This document shows, piece after piece, positions 18,756 through 27,832 of a stretch of DNA of 39,345 bases. The stretch covers positions 1-39,345 of the forward strand of contig NZ_QOLD01000064.1 of the NCBI RefSeq assembly GCF_003333305.1, written 5' to 3'. Under the pieces are notes generated by a model, which saw nothing but the letters and a program-made list of their open reading frames with translations, did not search any database and was not told the origin of the DNA. The position numbers were made by a program, and so were the translations under genes. Position 1 is the first letter of the stretch. Every line of letters begins with the position of its first letter. This DNA is from Candidatus Colwellia aromaticivorans (GTDB lineage: Bacteria > Pseudomonadota > Gammaproteobacteria > Enterobacterales > Alteromonadaceae).

Positions 18756-19496
18756 ATGAGCGTTAACCCAAGACCAACTTATCGTCGTATTCTTCTCAAG
18801 CTTAGTGGTGAAGCGCTAATGGGGGATGAGGGCTTTGGAATTGATCCTAAAGTACTTGATCGTATGGCTCAAGAAATCAAAGAATTAGTTGAGATGGATA
18901 TTCAAGTCGGTCTTGTTATTGGCGGTGGAAATTTATTTAGGGGTGCTGGCCTTGCTGAGGCAGGTATGAACCGCGTGGTAGGCGACCAAATGGGGATGTT
19001 AGCTACCGTGATGAATGGTTTAGCAATGCGTGATGCCTTGCACCGTGCGTTTGTTAATACTCGCTTGATGTCTGCTATTGATTTAGCTGGTGTGTGTGAA
19101 CGTTACAACTGGGCAAATGCCATTAGTTTATTAAAATCTGGCCGTGTAGTTATTTTTTCTGCAGGTACTGGTAATCCGTTTTTTACGACTGATTCTGCCG
19201 CATGTTTACGTGGTGTTGAAATTGAAGCCGATGTAGTATTAAAAGCAACGAAAGTTGATGGTATTTATTCGGAAGATCCGGTTAAAAACCCTGCTGCTGA
19301 ATTATATAGTAGCCTAACCTTTGACCAAGTATTAGAAAAAGAGTTGAAGGTTATGGATTTAGCCGCATTTACCTTAGCGCGTGATCATAAAATGCCAATT
19401 CGTGTATTTAATATGAATAAACCCGGTGCACTTAAAGCAGTGGTTATGGGAAGTGATGAAGGTACTGTTATTACTAACACAATAGCGAAGACTTAA
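18756..19496 (+). CDS. pyrH: Uridylate (UMP) kinase
   Basis: Phosphorylates UMP to UDP in pyrimidine nucleotide synthesis; bacterial hexameric enzyme of the amino acid kinase fold, normally GTP-activated and UTP-inhibited. The 246 residues include [14 protein letters not shown] (phosphate-binding start), [43 protein letters not shown] [14 protein letters not shown] and [16 protein letters not shown]. The start is ATG 18756, with AGGA ten bases upstream. Its neighbours tsf and frr are the usual ones. The upstream terminator means it starts a new transcription unit with frr. Confidence 0.98.
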   Translation: MSVNPRPTYRRILLKLSGEALMGDEGFGIDPKVLDRMAQEIKELVEMDIQVGLVIGGGNLFRGAGLAEAGMNRVVGDQMGMLATVMNGLAMRDALHRAFVNTRLMSAIDLAGVCERYNWANAISLLKSGRVVIFSAGTGNPFFTTDSAACLRGVEIEADVVLKATKVDGIYSEDPVKNPAAELYSSLTFDQVLEKELKVMDLAAFTLARDHKMPIRVFNMNKPGALKAVVMGSDEGTVITNTIAKT

Positions 19497-19540
19497 TTGA
19501 ACCGTTAAAAAATTATTTGAATTGTTTAGGAAGAAACAAC

Positions 19541-20098
19541 GTGATAGATGAAATTAAAGAAGATGCGCAAGAGCGTATGGCAAAAAGTATAGAATCATTA
19601 AAGAGCAGCCTTAATAAAATTAGAACCGGCCGTGCTCATGCATCATTACTTGATAATATCAGTGTGGATTACTACGGTATGGAAACTCCGTTAAATCAAG
19701 TGGGTAATATTTCAGTACCCGATGCGCGGAATTTATCAATTACTATTTTTGATAAAGGTATGATTAGTGCTGTTGAAAAAGCTATTATGAAATCTGATTT
19801 AGGTTTGAATCCACAATCTAACGGCACTCTTATTCGTATTCCATTACCACCGCTAACCGAAGAGCGTCGTAAAGATTTAGTGAAAGTGGTTCGCGGTGAA
19901 GCTGAAGGCGGTAAAGTTGCTATTCGTAATATTCGCCGTGATGCAAATTCTGATTTTAAAAGCTTACTTAAAGATAAAGATATAAGTGAAGATGAGCATC
20001 ACCAAGCAGAAGATGGCATTCAAAAAATCACTGATGTTTTTGTTAAGCAAGTGGATGATTTATTAGCAAAAAAAGAAGCTGAGTTAATGGAAATCTAA
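19541..20098 (+). CDS. frr: Ribosome recycling factor
   Basis: Splits post-termination ribosomes together with EF-G. Starting at GTG 19541 the protein is 185 residues, the same length as E. coli RRF, and begins [13 protein letters not shown], matching MISDIRKDAEVRM. AGGA lies about nine bases before this GTG; the frame also extends back to a TTG at 19517, which would add eight unrelated residues and is rejected. Motifs [50 protein letters not shown] and KEAELMEI are diagnostic. It is 44 bp after pyrH and is followed by a 318-bp repeat element that separates it from uppS. Confidence 0.97.
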   Translation: MIDEIKEDAQERMAKSIESLKSSLNKIRTGRAHASLLDNISVDYYGMETPLNQVGNISVPDARNLSITIFDKGMISAVEKAIMKSDLGLNPQSNGTLIRIPLPPLTEERRKDLVKVVRGEAEGGKVAIRNIRRDANSDFKSLLKDKDISEDEHHQAEDGIQKITDVFVKQVDDLLAKKEAELMEI

Positions 20099-20127
20099 AA
20101 GTGCTTGTTTGAAATGACGCCAGATAG

Positions 20128-20445
20128 TATATACCCGCTCCACTTGAAGATGCATGGTTCAGCTGGAATTAGAAACGACTTTAGGCAAGGCATTGATTGA
20201 AGAGAATGGTTATTCAGGATAATGTGCTCCTGCATTATCTAATAAGCTACATCCATGTAGCGCCATTCTCAAAATCAATAACGCAGCATAAAGCGTTTCT
20301 AAACCAGCCCTTTGGGGAAGGCTGAGCAAATCATACTCTGCGTTGCATTTCTTTTTAAGGGAATACCCTTAATAAAAAAATGTGCCTTGATTATGAATCG
20401 CTCAGACTTCCTGAAACGAGTATTTTTAAGTGGAACGGGTATATA
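20128..20445 (+). mobile_element. Family A inverted-repeat element, copy A2 (318 bp), between frr and uppS
   Basis: The ends are inverted repeats: the first 24 bases from 20128 (TATATACCCGCTCCACTT..) match the reverse complement of 20422-20445 with three mismatches. It has the same length and internal order as A1 (reverse strand), and near-identical blocks to A3 (39081 on). It takes up most of the 398-bp gap between frr and uppS and ends 51 bp before the uppS start. The uppS frame runs back into the element by chance. A TA target duplication is likely but hard to define because the ends are TATATA. Confidence 0.85.
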
Positions 20446-20496
20446 AAGCTGACTGGCGTTTTTGTTTGCATGTATTCGTGGTTAAAAGGATTATTA

Positions 20497-21267
20497 GTGG
20501 CAACTGATTTAACATTAGAAAGCGACCTTAAAAAGGTACCGCAACATATTGCCATCATTATGGATGGTAATGGTCGTTGGGCACAGGCTCAAGGAAAAGG
20601 GCGTGTTACAGGGCATAAAGCGGGTGTGGACTCTGTTCGTGCTGTTGTTAAAGCTGCGCGTAAAGCAGAAGTGAAAGCGTTAACTTTGTTTGCTTTTAGT
20701 AGTGAAAATTGGCAACGACCGGAAAAAGAAGTCAGTGTACTGATGGATTTATTTATGTTTGTGTTAACTAAAGAAGTTAAACGTTTACATAAAAATAATA
20801 TTCGCTTTCAAGTGATTGGTGAGTTAAACCGATTTTCTGATAAATTACAAAAAAGTATTACTAAATCCGAACAGTTAACTGCAAATAATACCGGCTTAGT
20901 TTTATCTGTGGCGGCAAATTATGGTGGCCGTTGGGATATTGCCAATGCTGCGAAGCACCTTGCTAGTCAAGTGCAAAATAATGAAATCTCGCTTGACGAT
21001 ATAAATGAAAATTCATTACATGAGCATACCTGTTTAGCGCAGCTGCCACCGCTGGATTTATTGATTCGTACGGGTGGAGATTACCGTATTAGTAATTTCT
21101 TATTATGGCAGTCGGCGTATGCTGAATTTTATTTTACTGATGTGTTATGGCCGGACTTTAATGAAGATGAGCTTGCACAAGCTATAGATGTTTTTGAACA
21201 ACGGGAACGACGTTTTGGTAAAACAGGTGAACAAGTCTCTTCAATGAATAATGAGAACAATAACTAA
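20497..21267 (+). CDS. uppS: Isoprenyl (undecaprenyl) diphosphate synthase
   Basis: Condenses isopentenyl diphosphate units onto farnesyl diphosphate in cis to make the C55 lipid carrier for peptidoglycan and O-antigen. From GTG 20497 it is 256 residues (E. coli 253). AAAGGA lies six bases before this GTG. The frame extends to an ATG at 20380, but that part lies inside the family A element, and ATG 20470 lacks a good ribosome site. Motifs: IMDGNGRW at 21-28 (catalytic aspartate D23), GHKAGVDSVR, FAFSSENWQRP, NYGGRWDI, and RTGGDYRISNFLLWQSAYAE. It is 152 bp before cdsA. Insertion of A2 upstream must have changed or separated its promoter from frr. Confidence 0.96.
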   Translation: MATDLTLESDLKKVPQHIAIIMDGNGRWAQAQGKGRVTGHKAGVDSVRAVVKAARKAEVKALTLFAFSSENWQRPEKEVSVLMDLFMFVLTKEVKRLHKNNIRFQVIGELNRFSDKLQKSITKSEQLTANNTGLVLSVAANYGGRWDIANAAKHLASQVQNNEISLDDINENSLHEHTCLAQLPPLDLLIRTGGDYRISNFLLWQSAYAEFYFTDVLWPDFNEDELAQAIDVFEQRERRFGKTGEQVSSMNNENNN

Positions 21268-21419
21268 CGACATCCACACTGTTTGTGGGCATTATTCTGT
21301 GAATAAATAAAACGTATAGAAATAAATATTAATAATAAAAAAGTAGCAAAAATAGGTTTTGATTAGAATGTTTTTACTTCGAAAATTGAAACTTAGAACT
21401 ACGATAAAAAGGATATAAC

Positions 21420-22283
21420 TTGCTTAAACAACGAATTATTACCGCATTGATCTTAGCCCCAGCGGCAATCTTAGCTATATTTTATTTACCATTAGCGTAT
21501 TTTGCAGCCTTATTAATGGTTGTTATCGGTATTGGGGCATGGGAATGGGGTCCTTTAATGGGCTTTAAAGGTAATACTAAACGGTTAGGTTTTGCTGCTA
21601 TTACCCTTATTCTCATTGGTGTCATCTGGGCCTTCCTATCTCCTATAGATTTATGGATTAACAACAATGAGTTACATATCTATGCTATGAGTTTATTATG
21701 GATAGCTGTTGCTTGGTGGATTTTGTCTGCCTTTTTGATGTTTTCATATCCTAACTTAAGTGGTTTTTGGTCTCAGTACCACTCTGTTCGTGGCATGTTT
21801 GGTTGGTTAACACTCATTCCTACTTGGGTTGCGTTTATGGTTATTCGAGCCCATGATTATCAAGCTGACTCTTATCATGGCGCTCAATTATTAATGTTTT
21901 TATTCTTGATGGTATGGAGCGCTGATATAGGCGCTTATTTTGTTGGAAAAGCCATAGGTAAAAATAAATTGATGCCTAATGTGAGTCCAGGGAAAACATT
22001 TGAAGGCTTTTTAGGTGGTGTTGTATTTGCTTGCCTGTTAGTTGCTATTACTGCTTATACTCTTGGTTGGACAAATGATCAAATAATCACAGTTTTGTTG
22101 GTTACTGTGCTAATTACTACAGTATCAGTGCTGGGTGATCTCAATGAAAGTATGTTTAAGCGTCAAGCAGGAGTTAAAGATAGTGGCTCTATTTTACCTG
22201 GCCATGGTGGCATTTTAGATAGAATTGATAGTCTTACTGCTACAGCACCCGTTTTTGCGCTTTGTTATGTTTTACTTAGATAG
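21420..22283 (+). CDS. cdsA: Phosphatidate cytidylyltransferase
   Basis: Inner-membrane enzyme making CDP-diacylglycerol from phosphatidate and CTP, the branch point of phospholipid synthesis. The 287-residue protein has around eight hydrophobic segments and the CDS family signature near the C-terminus: KRQAGVKDSG followed by PGHGGILDRIDS, with the acidic and basic residues needed for metal and CTP binding. WSADIGAYFVGKAIGKNK and SPGKTFEGFLGG are also typical. The start is TTG 21420 with AAAGGA six bases upstream. It is followed 35 bp later by dxr. Confidence 0.97.
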   Translation: MLKQRIITALILAPAAILAIFYLPLAYFAALLMVVIGIGAWEWGPLMGFKGNTKRLGFAAITLILIGVIWAFLSPIDLWINNNELHIYAMSLLWIAVAWWILSAFLMFSYPNLSGFWSQYHSVRGMFGWLTLIPTWVAFMVIRAHDYQADSYHGAQLLMFLFLMVWSADIGAYFVGKAIGKNKLMPNVSPGKTFEGFLGGVVFACLLVAITAYTLGWTNDQIITVLLVTVLITTVSVLGDLNESMFKRQAGVKDSGSILPGHGGILDRIDSLTATAPVFALCYVLLR

Positions 22284-22318
22284 TACTCGTCTCTAGAAAT
22301 TCAGTTGAAAAATATAAT

Positions 22319-23560
22319 ATGTTGAAAAACGATAAAAATAAACGTCAAATATGCATCCTTGGCTCTACAGGGTCTATTGGTGTTAGTACACTCGATGTTA
22401 TACGCCTTCATAGTGATAAATTTAATGTGGTCAGTTTATCTGCGCATGCCAGCGTTGATAAAGTCTTAGCACAATGTCTTGAATTTCAGCCTAAAACTGT
22501 AGTAATGGTATCTCAAAGCCATGCAGAACAATTAATATTACGTTTAGCAGGTGAAAATCTTGAGTCTATCGAAGTTAAGTCAGGTGTAGATGCACTTGTT
22601 GAACTTGCCAGTTCAAATCAGACTGACACAGTAATGGCAGCCATTGTGGGCGCTGCAGGCTTGATGCCGACACTGGCTGCAGTGCAGGCTGGTAAGCGGG
22701 TTTTATTAGCGAATAAAGAAGCGTTAGTCACATCAGGTGCTATTTTTATTGAGGCGGTGAAACAGTCGGGTGCTCAACTTTTACCTATAGACAGTGAGCA
22801 TAATGCTATATTTCAAAGTTTACCTTGGCAAGAGCAAGCTAGAGTAGGTCATTGTCAATTAACACAAAACGGCATCAGTAAAATTTTACTCACTGGCTCT
22901 GGTGGTCCATTTCGAACGAAACAAGTATCTGAACTTGAGCATGTAACTCCTAGTCAAGCTTGTGCGCATCCAAATTGGGATATGGGACGTAAAATATCTG
23001 TTGATTCTGCAACCATGATGAATAAAGGTTTGGAGTTTATTGAAGCCAAGTGGTTATTCAATGTAGAAGCAAGTGATATTCAAGTGATATTGCACCCACA
23101 AAGTACCATCCACTCAATGGTGCAATATAAAGATGGCTCTGTGATTGCCCAAATGGGTAACCCTGATATGCGTACACCTATTGCCCATGCTTTAGCATAT
23201 CCTGAACGGATTGAATCAGGAGTTGCTCCTTTAGACTTTTTTAATGCCCCATCATTTGAGTTTCAATCAGTTGATTATGAAAAGTACCCTAATTTGAAGT
23301 TGGCGATAGAGGCTTGTGAAAGTGGGCAAGGCGCTTGTACTGCACTTAATGCTGCAAATGAAGTAGCTGTTGCTGCTTTTTTAGACGAACAGATTAAATT
23401 TACTGATATTTACAAAATAAATGAAACTTCTGTGATGAAATTTGTCTCAGAACAGGTATGTAATATAAAAGAGGTCATTTCCTTAGATGCACGGGCTAGA
23501 GAATTTGCTTTATCAATTGTAGATAAATTTTCAACGAGTAAGCTTAAGGAACAGAACTAG
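22319..23560 (+). CDS. dxr: 1-deoxy-D-xylulose 5-phosphate reductoisomerase
   Basis: Second step of the MEP isoprenoid pathway, NADPH-dependent conversion of DXP to MEP. At 413 residues it is slightly longer than E. coli Dxr (398). Motifs: GSTGSIG (NADPH loop) near residue 15, ILLANKEALV-like LLANKEALVTSGA, DSEHNAIFQSLPWQ (metal aspartate and glutamate), LTGSGGPFR, NWDMGRKISVDSATMMNKGLE and MRTPIAHALAYPER. Start ATG 22319 lacks a clear ribosome site and may rely on coupling to cdsA, which ends 35 bp before. It feeds precursor to the uppS product. rseP starts two bases after its stop. Confidence 0.97.
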   Translation: MLKNDKNKRQICILGSTGSIGVSTLDVIRLHSDKFNVVSLSAHASVDKVLAQCLEFQPKTVVMVSQSHAEQLILRLAGENLESIEVKSGVDALVELASSNQTDTVMAAIVGAAGLMPTLAAVQAGKRVLLANKEALVTSGAIFIEAVKQSGAQLLPIDSEHNAIFQSLPWQEQARVGHCQLTQNGISKILLTGSGGPFRTKQVSELEHVTPSQACAHPNWDMGRKISVDSATMMNKGLEFIEAKWLFNVEASDIQVILHPQSTIHSMVQYKDGSVIAQMGNPDMRTPIAHALAYPERIESGVAPLDFFNAPSFEFQSVDYEKYPNLKLAIEACESGQGACTALNAANEVAVAAFLDEQIKFTDIYKINETSVMKFVSEQVCNIKEVISLDARAREFALSIVDKFSTSKLKEQN

Positions 23561-23562
23561 AC

Positions 23563-24924
23563 ATGTTTGATTTTATTTGGAATCTAGCCTCTTTTGTCAT
23601 CGCGTTAGGTATTTTAGTTACAGTGCATGAATACGGTCACTTTTGGGTAGCACGAAAAAATGGTGTCAAAGTAGAACGTTTTTCAGTCGGTTTTGGTAAA
23701 GCTATTTGGCGAAAAATGGGACAAGATGGCACTGAATATGTTGTTGCGATGATACCGCTTGGTGGTTATGTCAAAATGCTTGATGAGCGTGTTGACCAAG
23801 TATCAGAGCAAGATAAAGATAAAACGTTTAATAGTAAGTCAGTGTATCAACGTATCGCTATTATTGCGGCGGGACCTTTTGCTAATTTTGCTTTTGCTAT
23901 AGTTGCCTTTTATTTAATGTTTTTAATTGGTGTTCCTAGTATTAAACCGATTGTTGGCGATATTATTCCTGAGTCAATTGCTGCTCAGGCAAAATTACCA
24001 AATAAAGCAGAAATAGTGGAAGTTGCTGGGAAATCAATACGTGACTGGCAAGATGTTAATTTAGCATTGATTGGCGAAATAGGCTCAGCGTCTATTGTGA
24101 TTAAAACTAAGAATGCGGATAGCCAGTATATTAGCTCTCATCAATTAAGTACTAAAAACTGGCAGTTTTCACCAGAGAAAGTCTCTGCTTTGACAAGCTT
24201 AGGAATAATACCTTATCGCCCACAAGTACATAATGAACTTGCCCGTATTGGTAAGGATAGCCCCGCAGAAAAAGGGGGATTAAAAATTGGTGATAAACTT
24301 ATTGCACTGAATGATGAAGATTTATCACAAGGTTGGACTGATTTTTCTACGAAAATTAAACGTTACCCAGATCAGCTTATTAATATTACAGTGGAGCGTG
24401 ATGGTAACAATCAAGTTTTACAAGTCACGCCTAAAGGTATTGACCGTAATGGTGAGTTAATTGGTTATTTGGGGGTTTCTCCTAAGGCAGATGACTGGCC
24501 GGCTGATTATAAAATAGATATTAGTTACGGTGTGTTTTCTGCGCTAACTGAAAGTGTTAATCGTACATGGAATTTGATCACTTTAAGTTTTGATATGATC
24601 GGAAAGTTAATAACAGGTGATGTTTCGGTTAAAAATTTAAGTGGCCCAATAGCGATTGCTCAAGGTGCAGGTGATAGTGCAGGCTATGGTTTTGTTTATT
24701 TTTTAGGCTTTTTGGCATTAATTAGCATTAATTTAGGAATAATTAACCTTTTACCGTTGCCAGTACTTGATGGCGGACACTTACTCTATTATCTTATAGA
24801 GCTTTTGACAGGAAAGCCGGTTCCAGAAAATGTGCAAGAAGCAGGATTCAAGTTTGGTGCCTTAGCATTATTAGCCTTAATGAGTATCGCTTTGTTTAAT
24901 GACTTTAGTAGAGTACTTGGCTAG
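23563..24924 (+). CDS. rseP: Regulator of sigma-E protease (site-2 protease)
   Basis: Membrane zinc metalloprotease that cuts RseA inside the bilayer after DegS, freeing sigma-E during envelope stress. The 453-residue protein has HEYGH at 22-26 in the first membrane segment (zinc histidines and catalytic glutamate), a second segment near 105-125, two tandem PDZ regions (about 125-310; SPAEKGGLKIGDKLIALN in the second) and the C-terminal S2P motif NLLPLPVLDGGH with the third zinc-ligand aspartate. AAGGA lies about 12 bases before ATG 23563. It is intact and of normal length. Immediately downstream is a decayed extra copy of its own 3' end. Confidence 0.97.
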   Translation: MFDFIWNLASFVIALGILVTVHEYGHFWVARKNGVKVERFSVGFGKAIWRKMGQDGTEYVVAMIPLGGYVKMLDERVDQVSEQDKDKTFNSKSVYQRIAIIAAGPFANFAFAIVAFYLMFLIGVPSIKPIVGDIIPESIAAQAKLPNKAEIVEVAGKSIRDWQDVNLALIGEIGSASIVIKTKNADSQYISSHQLSTKNWQFSPEKVSALTSLGIIPYRPQVHNELARIGKDSPAEKGGLKIGDKLIALNDEDLSQGWTDFSTKIKRYPDQLINITVERDGNNQVLQVTPKGIDRNGELIGYLGVSPKADDWPADYKIDISYGVFSALTESVNRTWNLITLSFDMIGKLITGDVSVKNLSGPIAIAQGAGDSAGYGFVYFLGFLALISINLGIINLLPLPVLDGGHLLYYLIELLTGKPVPENVQEAGFKFGALALLALMSIALFNDFSRVLG

Positions 24925-24950
24925 GTATTAGCTGCTATTAGGTAGAAAGT

Positions 24951-25155
24951 AATTAACCTTTTACGCTTTACACAAGTAAGCCAGTACTTGATGGCGGATA
25001 CTTACTTTTCTGTCTTAATTAAAGCTTATAGCGCTTTTGACTGGAAAGCCTGTTCCAGAAAATGTTCAAGAGGCAGGATTCAAGTTTGGTGCCTTAGCGT
25101 TTTAGCACTAATGAGCATCGCTTTATTTAATGATTTCAGCCGGATGTTGGGTTAG
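24951..25155 (+). pseudogene. Decayed second copy of the rseP 3' end
   Basis: This stretch aligns with the last 184 bp of rseP (24741-24924): both contain AATTAACCTTTTAC, CCAGTACTTGATGGCGGA, CAGGATTCAAGTTTGGTGCC and end in a stop codon after FNDFSR(V/M)LG. It carries small insertions near 24965-24982 and 25008-25025 and a one-base deletion near 25100, so it is not translatable. In the well-aligned last 40 codons about 16 codons differ and nearly all differences are synonymous (for example AGA/CGG for Arg, CTT/TTG for Leu); only Val to Met and Glu to Ala stand out. It therefore diverged as working coding sequence before it decayed. Confidence 0.88.
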
Positions 25156-25170
25156 ATATATAGTATATAT

Positions 25171-25219
25171 ACGCTGTAAGCTACAAGGTGTACTACTTGC
25201 ACCTTGTAGCTTACAGCGT
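25171..25219. repeat. Perfect 20-bp palindrome H2 between the rseP remnant and bamA
   Basis: Left arm 25171-25190 (ACGCTGTAAG..) is an exact inverse of right arm 25200-25219 with a nine-base loop. Arms are built from 7-bp units (CTGTAAG, CTACAAG on the left; CTTGCAC, CTTGTAG, CTTACAG on the right). No T-run follows, so it is not a typical terminator; it lies 43 bp before the bamA start and could act on mRNA folding or stability. Confidence 0.8.
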
Positions 25220-25262
25220 GAAATTTACGCAGTGATAAGAAGAAGTAATAAAGTTAAAATAT

Positions 25263-27737
25263 ATGATAATTAAAAAATTAGCCTCTGCCGTTTTATTAGG
25301 CGCTTTAGGTATAACAGCACAAGCTGCGCAAGAATTTAAAATTGAAGATATTGAAGTAAAGGGCTTACAGCGTGTTGCTTTAGGTGCTGCCTTAACGCAT
25401 ATTCCGTTTAATGTTGGCGATACTTTAAATCAGTTTAGAATTTCCCAATCGATAAAAGCTTTATATAAATCAGGACATTTTAATGATATCCGCGCGTATC
25501 GTGACGGAAGTCGTATCATTTATCGTGTTCGAGAGCGTGAAACAATCAGTGAAATTACTTTTGAAGGCAATAGTGATTTAAAAGATGAGCAGTTAACTGA
25601 AAGTTTAGATGGTAGTAATATTCGTGTTGGTGAGACACTTGATCGTACTGTTATTTCAGGCATTGAGACTGGCTTGGAAGATTTTTATCATAGTGTAGGT
25701 AAGTACAATGCGGATGTATCAGCAACCATAACTCATTTACCTAGAAACCGAGTTAACCTTGAATTTACTTTTACTGAAGGTGATGCTGCGGCAATTAAAC
25801 AAATAAATATCATTGGTAATGAAGTTTTCACTGATGTTCAATTACTTGAGAGAATAGAGTTAACCTTTGCTTCGCCATGGTGGGATTTTATGGCGCAAGA
25901 TATGTATCAAAAACAGACGTTACAAGGTGATATGGAAACCATCAGAAGTTATTATTTAGATCGTGGTTATCTTCGCTTTGACGTTGATTCAACACAGGTT
26001 TCTATGACACCAGATAAGAAGTCAGTGTATATTGCTTTAAATGTAACGGAAGGTGAAACCTATACCATTAGCGAAGTTGATTTTATCGGTGATATGGCTG
26101 GTTTTGAACAAATAATTCGTGGTATAAATCCATTACAAGTTGATAACCTTTATAACGGTGCAGAAGTGACTTATACCGAAGAGGTTATCAGTAAGTTTTT
26201 GGGTCGGTTTGGTTATGCCTATCCCAAAGTAACGACTATTCCAGAGATTAATGACGAAGATAAAACGGTTAAATTATCGATATCAATTGACCCCGGCAAG
26301 CGTATCTACGTTAATAAAGTTAATTTTAGTGGTAACCATGTTACTGCTGACAGAGTATTACGCCGTGAAATGCGTCAAATGGAAGGCGCTTGGTTGTCGA
26401 ATAGTTTAGTTGAACATTCTAAATCGCGCTTATCTCGTTTGCCCTACATGGAAACTGTTGAGTTTGAAACGAATCAAATTCCAGGTGAAGATGACTTAGT
26501 CAACGTTGATTTTAATGTAAAAGAACAAGCTTCAGGCTCATTTACTGCGGGTGTTGGCTTCGGTGACTCAACCGGGTTAAGTTTAAACGCCGGTATTCAA
26601 CAGAATAACTTTTTAGGAACGGGTAATCGTTTAGGTTTTAATGTTAATACAAATACTTATTCAAACAGTGCTAGCATTTCTTATACTGATCCTTACTTTA
26701 CGGTTGATGCGGTTTCACTTGGTGGACAAATATTTTATCAAGCTTTTGATGCAGGTAGCGCCAACCTAGTTGATTATAATAATAAAACGTATGGTGTTGG
26801 GCTTAACTGGGGTTTCCCCATAAATGAATATATAAGAGTTAGTTTTGGTGTAGGTTTTAAAAGTAATGAAATTACTTCATTAGAAACGTATGAACAAATT
26901 CAAACCTTTTATGATTTGCATGCTGATCCAAATGATCCTGGTGCACCATTAGCGTTTAAAAACTACGATGTGAGCGCAAGTCTTTCACGCTCAACGTTAA
27001 ACCGGGGTACTTTTCCTTCTGCAGGTTCGCAGCAAAGTTTATCCGTTAAGGTGACTACGCCTAATACCTCGGATGTTCAGTATTTTAAAGTTAATCTTGA
27101 TACTAAGTTTTATTTTCCATTATCACGAAATCAGCGTTGGACAGTACTTGCTCGTATGCAGTTAGGTTATGGTAATGGTTATGGCAAAGTGAATGGCAAT
27201 GACCAATTACTACCGTTTTGGGAAAACTTTAGAGCGGGTGGCTCTGATACTTTACGTGGTTTTGAAAACAATACGGTAGGCCCACGTGCTGTTTACCGTT
27301 ACCCTACAACAGTTAGCGGTACACCAAATCCAACAGGTGGTAATGCTTGTTGTTTAGGACCTGATCACGATTACATTCAAGTATCACCTCGTTCAGTTGG
27401 TGGTAACGCTATTGCTATAGGTGGTATTGAATTAATAGTACCAACACCATTTTTAGATGAAAGCTATTCAAATAGTGTTCGCACAAGTTTCTTTGTTGAT
27501 GTGGGTAGTGTTTGGGATACTGAATTTGATATGGATGATTATAATGATCTAGCGCCAGTTGAATTAGCTAAGGTTGCTGACTATTCTGATATTGGACGTT
27601 TTCGATCCTCGGGTGGTATATCTATCCAGTGGCTGTCACCAATGGGACCTATGATTTTTAGTTTTGCTAAGACAATAAAAGAAGAAGAAGATGATGATAC
27701 TGCATTCTTTAGCTTTAATATCGGTAAAACTTTTTAA
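25263..27737 (+). CDS. bamA: Outer membrane protein assembly factor BamA
   Basis: Central Omp85 component of the BAM complex, inserting beta-barrel proteins into the outer membrane. The 824 residues comprise a signal peptide (about 1-21, cut after AQA), five POTRA domains (about 22-420; FKIEDIEVKGLQRV opens the first) and a 16-strand barrel ending in a C-terminal phenylalanine (FSFNIGKTF). The loop 6 motif appears as LRGF in RAGGSDTLRGFENN, and a Cys-Cys pair (GNACCLGPDHDY) lies in the extracellular loop region where E. coli also has cysteines. ATG 25263 fits the signal peptide but has no clear ribosome site. It is followed by skp, its partner chaperone. Confidence 0.98.
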   Translation: MIIKKLASAVLLGALGITAQAAQEFKIEDIEVKGLQRVALGAALTHIPFNVGDTLNQFRISQSIKALYKSGHFNDIRAYRDGSRIIYRVRERETISEITFEGNSDLKDEQLTESLDGSNIRVGETLDRTVISGIETGLEDFYHSVGKYNADVSATITHLPRNRVNLEFTFTEGDAAAIKQINIIGNEVFTDVQLLERIELTFASPWWDFMAQDMYQKQTLQGDMETIRSYYLDRGYLRFDVDSTQVSMTPDKKSVYIALNVTEGETYTISEVDFIGDMAGFEQIIRGINPLQVDNLYNGAEVTYTEEVISKFLGRFGYAYPKVTTIPEINDEDKTVKLSISIDPGKRIYVNKVNFSGNHVTADRVLRREMRQMEGAWLSNSLVEHSKSRLSRLPYMETVEFETNQIPGEDDLVNVDFNVKEQASGSFTAGVGFGDSTGLSLNAGIQQNNFLGTGNRLGFNVNTNTYSNSASISYTDPYFTVDAVSLGGQIFYQAFDAGSANLVDYNNKTYGVGLNWGFPINEYIRVSFGVGFKSNEITSLETYEQIQTFYDLHADPNDPGAPLAFKNYDVSASLSRSTLNRGTFPSAGSQQSLSVKVTTPNTSDVQYFKVNLDTKFYFPLSRNQRWTVLARMQLGYGNGYGKVNGNDQLLPFWENFRAGGSDTLRGFENNTVGPRAVYRYPTTVSGTPNPTGGNACCLGPDHDYIQVSPRSVGGNAIAIGGIELIVPTPFLDESYSNSVRTSFFVDVGSVWDTEFDMDDYNDLAPVELAKVADYSDIGRFRSSGGISIQWLSPMGPMIFSFAKTIKEEEDDDTAFFSFNIGKTF

Positions 27738-27832
27738 ATTTATCTACCCAATAAACGTGTTTAACTGTTAAGTTTGGTTAAGCAAAAAATTATTACATAA
27801 AATAAAATAAAATAGAGAAAGAGGAAAATACA

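Noticed and set aside
19517..19540. TTG start extending frr by eight residues
   Set aside because: The added residues have no counterpart in RRF, and the GTG at 19541 has a better placed ribosome site and gives exactly 185 residues.
20419..20447. Promoter carried by the right end of element A2 for uppS
   Set aside because: A TATAAA box overlaps the element end, but no acceptable -35 box is found at 16-18 bp.
20380..20496. Upstream in-frame extension of uppS starting at ATG 20380
   Set aside because: It lies largely inside repeat element A2; the GTG at 20497 has AAAGGA six bases before it and gives the family length.
24925..25155. Frameshift within rseP producing a longer gene
   Set aside because: rseP is full length with its own stop and normal C-terminus; the following similarity is a second, separate copy of the same region.
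25171..25219. Rho-independent terminator between rseP and bamA
   Set aside because: The stem is perfect but moderate in GC, has a nine-base loop and no T-run on either side; kept as a palindrome only.
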